Assembly: GCA_019009955.1 (NCBI GenBank)
Contig: CM032231.1
Span: forward strand, 88,070,501-88,134,500
Direction: 5' to 3'
Length of the DNA: 64,000 nt
Source of the DNA: Riptortus pedestris
Taxonomy: Eukaryota > Arthropoda > Insecta > Hemiptera > Alydidae
Made by a program: the position numbers and the translations under genes. Below the pieces are notes generated by a model. That model was not told the origin of the DNA. It ran no database searches and saw only the letters and a program-made list of their open reading frames with translations. Shown piece by piece: positions 14,901 through 27,700 of the stretch (position 1 is its first letter; every line of letters begins with the position of its first letter).

Positions 14901-16504
14901 ATACACACACACACAAACACAACACACACACACTGCTGTAATGATATGTGTAACCTACGTTGTTGGTTCATCAAGGAAAATTACAGGAGGATTAGTGACG
15001 AGTTCCATAGCAATGGAGAGCCTTTTCCTTTGGCCACCAGACAAATCTTTACAATATGTATTTATGGTCTCTGATAGCCCAAGCATATCAAGCAACTCAT
15101 AAATCTGAAAAGAAAAAAAGCAAATATTTATTAATTTTCGGATAGTATTACAAGCAATTCAAATTCACTTATCTCTGATCATAAAGACTTTAAATATGAA
15201 AATGTATAGTTGATATTTATAAAAAAATTGAAACAAGATTTCATCACTTATTAGAACTAAATAAAAAAATATGTACTTTAGGATGATTCCTGAAAAGGCG
15301 TATCCTTTCAACAAAAAAAGTTACCTATTAACCCATAAAACCAGTATATGACTTTATTGAGAAATGTCAGTTATAATGTAACGAAACTTAATTTTGTAAT
15401 TTTATTAGAATTATGGGCAGTTAATGCAAATAAATGAATTAAATATAGACAAACATTAATTCATAAATTATAAAGTAATCCTAATAATCACCTAATAAAT
15501 AGATTAAGATTATTAATATTAATGTGATTACGCAGGACCCTAGGGTTATACATATACCATCTAAAATTTAGGTTTACAAATATTAAAAATTAAAGGATAT
15601 TGCTATTAGCTAATAGTATTTTTCCATCAGAAACATACAGAGTGCAATTATTCTTGGCTGAAATCCTGTACCATCACCCATTTGGATGTGGTATTTGATT
15701 ATCATTGAAGAGCGTAGGCTTCATTAAGACTACAAGTTTACATTTATCTAATTATCTTTGAAACTCCAAGATGAACCAGTGGTTCAGTTACAGGGTCTCT
15801 CCAAAAGTAATATGACTGATTTTGTAAATACTGTTAGTAAGAAAGGGGGTTAATAGAAAACTTAAAACCATATCTCAGTTAACATTCAGTTAGAGGAAAC
15901 ATGCATAGATCAGCAATTATAGAATAAAACATTTCCAACAAGATATTGACATTTTCCAATTCTAGTCCAAATAACATAGGTTTTTGGAATTTCTTATTTC
16001 ACATTTTCTGACAAAAACAATATGTTGTATTTTAGCTTAAAATAAGAGAATTCTGCTAAAAGAATAACTGGAAAATCAGAGCTACGGTGATTGGAATCTT
16101 GCTGGGAAGCTGTTGCGTATGGAACTGAGTCAATTTGAAGTATTATGGACTTCTCCATTATTATGATGTAGAATCCAATCGAATGTGAGCTCCAGGCAGA
16201 CTATTCCTCAACCCTTCAAGCATCCAAAGAGCTGAGAGCACAAGTCCTTAAATTTTAGCCAAATTGTCAGAAGTTTAAGAACTTGATGGATGGCCATTGT
16301 GTTGTTCGTCATTAACATCCTTTGTGAAGGCATTGTGCCACCAATACAATAGCACTTTTGGCCAAAGACTTTTTCTTACCTTTTAGCATATTCCCCTTGA
16401 GGGAAATCAGCTATTGAGGTCGTACTCATGATCCGAGTTTCAAAAAATTTCTGCAAATATCCATCGATCCTACCCAGGAGATGACGAAAATGAGGTCCGT
16501 TCAA

Positions 16505-16596
<92 letters not shown>

Positions 16597-19500
16597 TTGT
16601 AAGTATATTTGTCTGTTAATGCTCTAGCGGTCGCAATTTTTGTTTAATCGTTACCAAACTCGATATTTAATCATTTTATGTAAAAAGGCAGATCAAGTTC
16701 GTTAATGGCTAAAATCGGACAAGTGAGAGGGGTTTTTTTTTAGAAAATTCAAAATATATATCCGTTATTATGCGTTGGATCGAAATATTGTATAGAATCT
16801 ATCTTATTGCAAATTAAATTTACTATAAATATTGTTCTATAAATTTATTGTCTATCTTGAATATTAACCAAGATATTTGCATTTGTATTAAGTGTGTGTG
16901 GTCGGTCGAAGTCGGCTATATTCGGGGCTTTCCGCCGAAATGCTAGTTCGGCCGTTTCTGTAACTGTTTGTCCCTCATGAATTAGTTTAGAGATTTGTTA
17001 CTATTATTACTACTAGTACTATTACTAGGCAGATTTCTCTATTGTAAAACTTCACATGGGAAATCTGCTTAGTTTACACAGCCCCTGCGTGACGAACTTT
17101 TTTTATAAAAGCCATAATATATTATGATAAGTGCCTCAGTAGCTAATTTGTTTATTTTTACTCAAAAATTTATGGGAAATTGCTGCTTGGCACTCAGCTG
17201 CATTTCGAAACCACCAGTTTCAAACACCTTTGCTTAAAGAATGCTCTGTGCTTGCACAAGCTCAAGGCCATCTGACTTCCTCCAGACTTTGTAACCACAG
17301 TCATCACCACAACACCACTACCATCCACATGCCACTTTGCCCTCCTTCGTGGTGCGGTCAAATAGATTAACAGACAGACAAGAATATTTTGGTTTCATTT
17401 TCTCACAATAGCTTCAAAAACTAAACATGCACGCACACATGGGCGACGTAAATAGAGGGAAAAGGATACCTTTTTGTGTTTCTGGTCCATTGTAAGCTCG
17501 CATCCAAGCTTTAGATGTACAGCCATGATTAGAGCTTCCCTCACCCTCAGGAGTGGACGAATAACATCTTCTTGCTGGATATAACACGAAATTTTCTTGA
17601 AACTCTCTAGTCCAGCAGTCTTCCCTCGTAATTCCCCATTCACCATGATCGAACCTTCACTTCCTTTTACCCTGGAATTAAAAAAATATATTATAATAGA
17701 TCTATTTTATTTCAGCCATTAAGTAAAAAATATGATTTGAGAGAAGTTTAGGATGTTTGTAATTAAAAATAAGTTTTTGCCATTATAATGTATTTATTAA
17801 ATTTTGGTGTGTTCCATACAGGAATAAGAGTAGAACATTGGACTGGTTAAGAAAACCAGAATTGATAATCATTGGTAACTATATAGCACTGGACAATGAA
17901 GATCTATAGAGAGACTGAACAAATGTCTTTTATCTTCACAATATTTGTATTTCAGGTGGGTGCTTTCTACCCCCTTAAAAAAAGGAAAAGGCAATTAAAG
18001 ACAAAATGATAAATCAATGCCACAGCTTAAAACAAACTAAATAGAAATAGTTGCGCCTAATGTTTAAGCACCATCAACATCCACTTGAAATAGAACCAGA
18101 ATAAAGAGAAATATTAACTTAAATTTTCATCTAATTCAGATTAAGAAACTTAAAAAACAGAATATCTTGATACAAGGACAAATAAAAAGTCCATCACAAG
18201 TTTTCTGTTTAAAATAAGCAGACATCCCACAGACTAGACACAGAACGGATCTGACTCCTTTGATTCTCCATTTTTCCTTTAATAAAAAGCCTATGTAGAC
18301 AGGACCAGAAATTTAAGCTTGATAATTTATTTGTTTTAATACTAAGCCAAAACATATTTGCTTGAGAGGCATATTTCCTATGAGACCTAGGAAAAAAAAT
18401 ATTTTGAGTTTAACAAAACCGAAAGCACCAAAACTTGTTTTATGGTCATTATTCTGAACTTAATTTTAGGTTCTTTCATATTTTTTGATACTTATTTTTT
18501 TTAAGTGAATGCAATGATGAATCATGGTAAATGAAAAGTCTATTTTGAAAATCATACGACCATTACGCATTTAATATTCTGATTATAGTTCATTTATTAA
18601 AATAATTTGAAATGTATTCAAGATATGCTCTTTCTGTCACAAGAGGTGGTCTTATAGACATCAGGTGTTTAAGGCATGGATGCTTTAAGTTAACTTACAT
18701 TAGTAGGAATGGGGGTTTACAGAAGTGTGAAAACTAAAAAATGCACATATCTCAGTTATGAACAAGTTAGAGAACAAAAGTATAGAACAATTGTAGTAAA
18801 TTAAATTTGTAGTAATAGTTGTTATGTAATACCAACTCTGAATAACAGGGATCTTGAATGATTCACATTACCCTTCTCTAAACCCCCCTCCCCTGGGTCA
18901 GATGAAAACACTACGTATTTAAAGTTGACCTAGGGCCCTTTGCTTATTGCTTATCTGAAAACAGTAAAACTGACGGTTTACTCTGGAGAAACCAAAAACT
19001 AAAAACGTCCTCATGCAGGGGCTGCCCAAACTAAATAGATTTCCCATATGCTAGTACATGCTCCACATATTCAGAGTGAAAATCAGAAAGTACGAATTAG
19101 GTATTCCCTTAATATATGAGTTACGAAAAAATGCATAGACCAACAATTGTAGAGCATCAGTAATATAAAAACATTGGTTCTATAACATTTTACGATACAA
19201 ATCATAATAAAGATCCAACTCATAGTAACACAGATATTTTGAATTTTCGAATCCTCCCTCCCTCTAACCCCCCCCCCTTTATTCCTGGTCCGAGATTTCT
19301 GCCAACAAATCAGGCATATTTATAAATGGAATAAATAACAAATTTGATCTTTAGTAATGACTGTAACGTTTAAATATCGAGTATGATATAGGCCAAATAA
19401 ACATTTTCGGACATGAAAGTAAAATCTTAATAGATGACGTCATCGCACAACGAATTTGCATAATAAAGGTCCCATGATAACAATATTTGGTATTTAAGCT

Positions 19501-19871
19501 TAGAATTAAGAGATTCATATTATAACAGCTTATTTTTGTAATGTGTAATTGTGGGACTTTACTGAATGCTGAAAACCAAAAGATACAAATATCTCGGTTA
19601 GTAATCAACATAGTGAAAAAACGCACATAACAACATTTATTGAACATTACATTTGCAATAAGAATTGATCTATACAATTTTTCGATCTGATGTATAATAA
19701 CGGAGATATATCAAATCTTCAAAATTCCATCCCTTCCCCTCCTCCTCCTGGTTCCTATTTTAGCCATAAACAACCTTGATCTTTATTTTTACATAAAACG
19801 CATAATTATCGAGTTAAATATCAGTTTGATAACGATCAAACAAAAATTACGACCACTAGAGTGTTAACAGA

Positions 19872-19907
<36 letters not shown>

Positions 19908-22900
19908 CGTACGTGCGCGTGTGTAGGATCAATGGACATTTGAAATTTTTTCCGAAAATCGTGCCACGTGTACAACCTCAATAGCTGATTTCCCTTAAGA
20001 GAAATCTGCTAAAATGGAAATATCTTAGTTAACATTTACGAACAGGAAAAATGTAGAGTACATTGCATTTTTTAAAAAAAATATTTACGCCCACTTTATG
20101 CTACTCTGGCTAATCGGGACGGGTAATCTACAGGTTACCACCCTTTTCTAGCCAGGGTGGGCCCAAGGAGTTTACTTAATGAGTCCGTCACTAAATAAAT
20201 TTCTGCTGCCCAGGGCGGGAATCGAACCCGCCACTCTAGGTCTACCACGCGAGATTAAGACCAACGCCCTAACTGATTCGAAAATGAATATGAATTCTGC
20301 AATGGTTGTTCCATACATGATTTCTATAACTCGAATATTAACCGAGTTATTTGTATTACTGCCGGTTAGTTAATTTACAGGCATGAGTTAACCCCCACTA
20401 CTTTTCATGCGATTTTTACTTAAAAGGGAACTGTACCAGTAAGCATCTCATGTCCAACATAAATATAAAATACTTTTTATATAGGTTTATTATTTCTAAG
20501 AAATTAGAGCATAGAATGTGGGATGACGTTAGCAGGGTGGCATTTCCATAACAATGTATAAACGAGATATTACATAGTGTATAGCTTGGATCAATAATTG
20601 AAGGATTAAATAAACTCATTATTCAAAACTGGAACACACTTTAGACTAATAAATTACCAATTAAACTATTTCATACGTACTTTGAGAAAGGACATGTAAA
20701 TCAATTGTGTTAATAAGAATAAATTCAAATTTGAAGCTATATTAAATTTTGTTGTTCGGACAATATAATGACATTGGATATGATAACATAAATTGTTTGT
20801 AAACATAATCATAAGAGTATACATTTAAAGTAAATTACTGACGTATATCCAGCAAGGATATTGAGGAGAGTTGATTTACCGGCACCGGAAGGGCCCATGA
20901 TGACTGTCAGTTCACCAGACCGGAACTCCCCAGATACGCCATGGAGGATCTGCTTTCGCTCTGTAACAAAAAAAATATATATATCTCTGGAAACAAATAA
21001 ATTGTTTAATATCTGAGGAAAAAACAAATAAATAAAATGAATAATTACAACAAAAAGAAAGGCAGTGCGACAAAGAATCAGATACTACAGACAATCAGCC
21101 CGAAAGACAATGATACAATATCCTGAGGGAGGGTAGAGGAGAAATACAATACTTTGAGAGCAAGCACGGTAATGTTTTATAGAATACAATAGAAGCTACA
21201 AACCTCTGGAGTTAGGCTTATTCGTAGGTTCTTCTCTTTTCGCTATATGAAGATGAGATGCCATATTCCTATTAGATTGGAAAGTGGTTTTTCTCGTACA
21301 TAACATTTTTTTTTCTATTGAAAAAAAAAACAAGGACAAGAGAAATTTTATACACGACTTATTTGCCCATTCTTTTCGCATGATGCGCGTGCCTGAACCA
21401 CAACAAATGCACGATGTCCGGCTTTACAAACGTAAGACGTTGGCAGCCAAACAAGCATAAAACTTACTACATCTTTAAAGAATATATTTCATCGCCTGCA
21501 TGAACCGCAATGCAGAAAGAAGAATGGGGAAGAGACGACGGAGAAAGGTGTATAAGGGATCTATGTGGGAAGGTCAAGATTCAACGTGTTTCGTAATACC
21601 AAAGGAGACGCATAACGGACCTATTTGGGAGGTCAAGATGCGACGTGTTTCGTAAAACCAAAAGAAATGCATAATGGGCCTATGTGAGAGGGTCAAGATT
21701 CAACGTGTTTCGTAAAACCAAGGGGGATGCATAACGGAAATATGTGAGAGGGTCAAAATGCGACGTGTTTAGTAAAACCAAAAGAGGTGCATAATGGGCC
21801 TATGCGAGAGGATCAAGATGCGACGTGTTTCGTAAAACCAAAAGAGATGCGTAATGGGCCTATGTGAGAGGGTCAAGATGCGACGTGTTTCGTAAAACCA
21901 AAAGAGATGCGTAATGGGCCTATGTGAGAGGGTCAAGATTCAACGTGTTTCGTAAAACCAAAGGAGATGCATAAAGGATCTATTTGGGAGGTGAAGATGC
22001 GGCGTGGTTCGTAAAATCAAAGGAGATGCATAACGGATCTATGTTTTTGGGAGGTCAAGATGCGACGTGTTTCGTAAAGCCAAAAGAGATGCATAATGTG
22101 CCTATGCGGGAGGGTCAAGATTCAACGTGTTTCGTAAAACCAAAGGAGATGCATAACGGATCTATTCGGGAGGTCAAGATGCGACGTGTTTCGTAAAACC
22201 AAAGGAGGTGCATAACGGGTCTATGTGAGAGGGTCGAAATGCGACGTGTTTAGTAAAACCAAAAGAGGTGCATAATGTGCCTATGCGAGAGGATCAAGAT
22301 GCGAAGTGTTTCGTAAAACCCAAATAGATGCATAACGGATCTATTTGGGAGGTCAAGATGCGACGTGTTTCGTAAAACCAAAGGAGGTGCATAACGGGCC
22401 TATGTGAGAGGGTCAAAATGCGACGTGTTTAGTAAAACCAAAAGAGGTGCATAATAGGCCTATGCGAGAGGATCAAGATGCGAAGTGTTTCGTATAACCC
22501 AAATAGATGCATAACGGATCTATTTGGGAGGTCAAGATTCGACGTGTTTCGTAAAAGCAAAGGAGTTGCATAACGGATCTATGTGAGAGGGTCAAGGTGA
22601 TTCGATAATATCAAAAGAGATGCATAATAGGTTATATGGAAGGTCAAGGTGCAACGTGATTCGATAATACCAAAGGAGCTGCATAATGGGTTTATATAGG
22701 AGGTCAAGATGCAACGTGATTGATATAACTAAAGAGCGATGTGCCTGCCACTATCAGGCGGCGAAACGTGTGTATTCAATCGCGAACTAGTCAAACGTTA
22801 CACTGATAAAACAAAAAATGCCTATCATTGTTATAAAAACCAAAAATTATCAAAGTTAATATCCTAGACTACATCTTGACTACGTCACTTCCCATTCGAA

Positions 22901-23447
22901 AAAAAAATGTCTGCTTAGTCACGCAGAGGCTGCGTTATCTTAGTAGATTTCCCACGAGCGCTATATATTTGCATTTATCTCAAAAATTAGAAGTTCAATG
23001 AGACCAATATTTGGTATTTAATCTTCAAATAAAGGGTTTCATGATATAACAGCTTATTGTTAATATGACAAAGGCAGGTGTGGGGGTTTGCTGAAGGCTG
23101 AAACGTAAACAATGCCAATATCTCTGTTAATATTTAAGATAGGGAAAACATGTATATAACAACAATAACAGAACATTAAATTTGCATTAATATTGGATCT
23201 ACACAATTTTTCCATCCGACTTACAATAACGGAGACTTATTTTGAATTTTTGAAATTTTCCGTCTCTAACCCCCTTCCCACTCACACTGGTCCGATTTCA
23301 GCCTTTAACGAACTTTATCTTTAGTTTCACATTAAACACTTAAATATCCAGTCTACAGTGTTAACAGGCATACATATATTATTTAGGGCGTAATAACCCC
23401 GTAGTTTCTCGCCCCAAAAAACAATTAACCTAACACACACACACATG

Positions 23448-23535
<88 letters not shown>

Positions 23536-24071
23536 TGTATACAGTTTTGAAGGGATCTCCTGGATAGGATCGATGGACAGTTGAGAAAATGTTTCAAAAA
23601 TCGCGCCATGAGTGTTACGACCTTAATAGTTGATTTCCTCTAAGGGAAAAAGTCCGTCACGCAGGGGCTGCTTAAACTAAGCAGATTTTCCACGTGAAGT
23701 TATACAGTAGAGAAATTTCACGAGAGTCGAGTAGTTAAGGAAACGGCCGAACTAGCTTTTGGCGGGATAGTCACCCAGCCGTTAGCCGCCCAGATTTAAT
23801 AAAAATGCAAATATCTCGGTTAATATTGAAGTTAGAGAACAAATGTATATAACAATATTTATAGTAAATGCAATTTGCAATAAGATTGATTCTGTACAAT
23901 GTTTCGATCCGACGTATAGTAACGGAGATATTTCGAATTTTCGAAAATCCTCCCCTCTAAACCCCCCTCCCACTGGTCCGATTTCAGCCGTTAACGAACT
24001 TGATCTTTCTTTTTACATAAAACGACTAAATATCGAGTTTGGTAACGATCAAACAAAAATTGCGGTAACAG

Positions 24072-24139
<68 letters not shown>

Positions 24140-24700
24140 GAGGGGTGTACAGAAAGTTCTAAGCCTGATATATATATATATATACAAATATATTTTCAAC
24201 TTACATATTTTTATTTTTCAATATAGTCCCCCTCACCAGCAACGCACTTATTGCACCGCTTTTCCAACATCTGTAACCCATCACCAAATTTTCAACTTTG
24301 GATATGTTGTCTTCAGTAACTGATGTTGAAGGCCACCCAGATCGGTCATCATCTTCAAGGTTTTCTCGGCCACCTTTGAAGAGTGCGGCCCACTTTTTGA
24401 CGGTGGCATACGATGGGGCAGAGTCCCTCAAAGTTGCAGACGTGTCTTCAAAAATTTCCTTCGGCCTCATCCCCTTTTTTACGAAATATTTTATCACTGC
24501 ACGATGCTCAAAATTAGACATTTTTAAATAGACCTGTAACTCACAACAGTCTAAAAGAAACTGACCAGAATTGAAAGGAGGAATTAGGAAGATAATAACT
24601 TAATATAGATAAACAATGACCTTTAACACCACTCAGCTTATCTGTTTGATATAAAAGGTATCATAAGTACAACATGCTTTGAAAATTCTGTACACCCCTC

Positions 24701-24748
<48 letters not shown>

Positions 24749-27700
24749 GAACGGACCTCATTTTCGTCATCTACTAGGTCGGATCGATGGACATTTGAAG
24801 GAAAATTCCGTCATGAGTACAACCTCAATAGCTGATTTCCCTTAAGGGAAATCTGCTCAAAAATGTCACGGACGATGCCACGACGAGAATTTATTTAGAG
24901 AGGTTACATACTCCACTAGGACGCAGGGCTTTTACTTGAACCTTACTAAAGCTTAATTTAACACATTAATAACCTCTTTATGCTAGAGTGGGACTTGGAG
25001 CTGTTATGCAATTATAGAGCTATTAAAAATACCTACAAAGTGCTGTATATGGTTTACTGTTCTTCAATGAATGGGGGGAGGGGAGTTTTAATTGCCAATA
25101 AATAATAACTTCTACAAAATGTGTTTCTTTCCCTACTTTGAGGAGTTTGGTAATGATTGACAGTGGCCTTCTTACTGAAATATATCGTTCGAAAGCTCTA
25201 GTAGAGTATTTATTAAAACTGCCAGCAACCATTTTTATATAAATAAAATAAAATAGAAGACATATAGACCGCAGTATTTTCTGGCCCTATTGGAGCAAAT
25301 TGCTGATAATATCTCAGGGTATAAAAAGCCTCACGAAAAGGTACTTTGATACCAGCTCAATTATAGAAAATCGATCAGAAAACCCACTAAAGGCATAATA
25401 GGTACTCAACTTACCTGGCTCCACCTCTCTGAAGCCTTCAGCGATATTACAGGCATTAGCAAGGGTATAAGTATGTATGCAAGCTAGTCTTAATATTCCC
25501 TCAATCATACACGAAATACGTTAATCGCAGAAAAAAATTAAGTGTATTAGAGAAATTGTCTATTTTCTCACGACCTAAATATTGTATCGGCAAAGTCTTT
25601 TCATCATAATTGTAATATATTCAAATACACCACTTTATTTTCAAAGTAATACAACCCAATAATTCATTCTTTAGATAGTCATGTAATAATAATTCATTCT
25701 GTTGTTTTACACATGTGACTTTTCATCTTATGTTAAATGGACTTTTTATCATATGTTAAATACAGTGTATTGATACACCACAATTCTCCCCCTTTAAAGA
25801 ATCTGGAAAAACCACTTTGGGATTTATTTTCCCAAATTTATCATAGTCACTTTCATCATCGCTTCGTTTTAGTATATTTCCCTTAAGGGTACATTGCAAA
25901 TTAAATGATCTATAAATATTGCTCTATACATATTTTCTTTATCATGAATATTAACCGAGATATTTGGATTTTATAGTTTTCAGCCTTCAGCAAACTCCCA
26001 CTTATACTCATGTTAAACTAACGATACTCGGTTATGTAATAAACCACATTATTCGAACCTTAAATACCAAATATTGTTTTCAAGAGACCTTTATTATACG
26101 ACATATATGCATATATGTTCTGGTGCCCCCCCCCCTGTCTTAGGTTTTTGGACTACTTAAATTTGATTGATTGAGATCAAAATTATTCTGATTCATTACA
26201 GTACTAGATATATTAAATAGTTTTCAATCAAATTAATATGTTATATTCTGATATATTTCAATAATTTTTCTTCTTTCGGGTCATGAGTACGACCTCAATA
26301 GCTGATTTCCCTTAAAGGAAATCTGCTAAAATACTGGTATAATTGCCTTTTAAAAAAAAGTCCAATCAGTTTTTAATGAAAATTCTCTTACATGACCAAT
26401 ACAATTTTGGGTACTCATATTTTTCCTTTCTTCTGCCCCAACTGAACCATTTGGGGAATTCTTTTTCTTCCGTCCTTCCATTATTTTTTAATTCTCGTCA
26501 CCAATGTAATATATTCAAATACACCACTTTATTTTGATAGAAACACAACACAATAATTAATTCTTTACATAGTCATAAAATACCATAATTCATTCTGATG
26601 TTTAAAACACATGACTATTTATCATATGTTAAATAGACTTTTACCATATGTTAAATAGACTTTTTATCATATTTAAATACATTGTATTGATACACCACAG
26701 TAGTATAGCATATTAAATTACGCTTTAAATGAGACCTCGTACAAATTCTCACGTTGTTGATTGAGATATTGGAGGAGTATAGAGTTAAGAGTAAAATAAA
26801 AAATATAGAGGATGCCGAAAATTCGAAATATCTCCGTTATTATGAGTCGGATCGAAATATTATATAGAACCAATCTTATTGAAAATGTAATATTCTATAA
26901 ATATTGTTATGTACGTTTTTGCTCTATCTTGATTATAAACCGAAATATTGGCATTTTTTAATTTTCGCCCTTTAGTAAACCCCCACTCCTACTCATGTCA
27001 TATTGACAGTAAGGGGTTGTATTATGAAGCACATTATTTGAAGCCTAAATACCAAATGTTGTTCTCATTGAACTTTTACGTTTTGAGGTAAATGCAAATT
27101 CGTGACGCACTTGGGAAATCTGCTTAGTTAAGGCAGCCCCTGTGGGACGGACTTTTTTTGTACAAGTCCTTAAACTAATAACATCAACATGATTCATAGA
27201 CGATTTGGAGTTTGCTAATTATTTATTTGCTAACGTTGTATTTGAACAATGCCAATAAACTTTTATTCAACGGTGGCTACAATAAAAGAGCAATAAAAGT
27301 GGGTATGAGGAAGATAGAGATATAAATGTAGAATAAAGTGAAAGTATGCCAAGGTCGGTCAGCGATCTCTCGGTGAGCGAACTGAACCAACCACCTGCCA
27401 TTGCTCTTGAATTAAAGAAGTCGGCCAACCATTGGTTACGACATCAACTTATCAAGGAAGATGACCTTCATAGTCGTAACCAGAATAAATTGAAATGACA
27501 TCCATAAAAATCGTCCGAGAAAGCTTAACTATGCAGATTATCTACAAACTACGGATTTGGCCACTATCCATTCACCGTTTTGTAAGCCTATTTAAAGAAT
27601 TCTTGGCTCAGGTGCTGGAAATGAAAGTCGTGGAGTGGGTGTTTGTAAAGGATTGATAACTTGGAAATATCTCGGTCAATATTTGAGTTCGAGAAGAAAC

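Larger units (their letters stand above)
10249..14958. other. Introns between exons 4 and 8
   Basis: The non-exonic parts of this interval (10249-11188, 11347-12239, 12357-13843, 14083-14958) are AT-rich introns of 0.9-1.5 kb. A short compound CA-rich array sits at about 14877-14933, close to the exon 4 donor. No second gene and no intact transposon was recognised. Confidence 0.5.
23647..24858 (+). repeat. Family-A repeat copy carrying a nested mariner
   Basis: The 5' terminus GTCCGTCACGCAGGGGCTGC and the 3' end GATTTCCCTTAAGGGAAATC are both well preserved. The (TA)n core is split by a 563-bp mariner derivative at 24139-24701. Without that insert the copy is about 650 bp. Confidence 0.88.

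Noticed and set aside
20240..20285. Possible tRNA gene on the minus strand
   Set aside because: It has A and B boxes, but the 3' part does not close an acceptor stem and is fused to a repeated SINE body.
20179..20373. Plus-strand open frame with [12 protein letters not shown]
   Set aside because: It is the antisense reading of the SINE's tRNA-like head, a common artefact.
21984..22196. Open frame of repeating [11 protein letters not shown] units
   Set aside because: It arises because the minisatellite period is close to a multiple of three. No start context or flanking gene supports coding.
23843..24226. 127-residue frame with a long YIYIYI tract
   Set aside because: It is (TA)n microsatellite translated within a family-A repeat.
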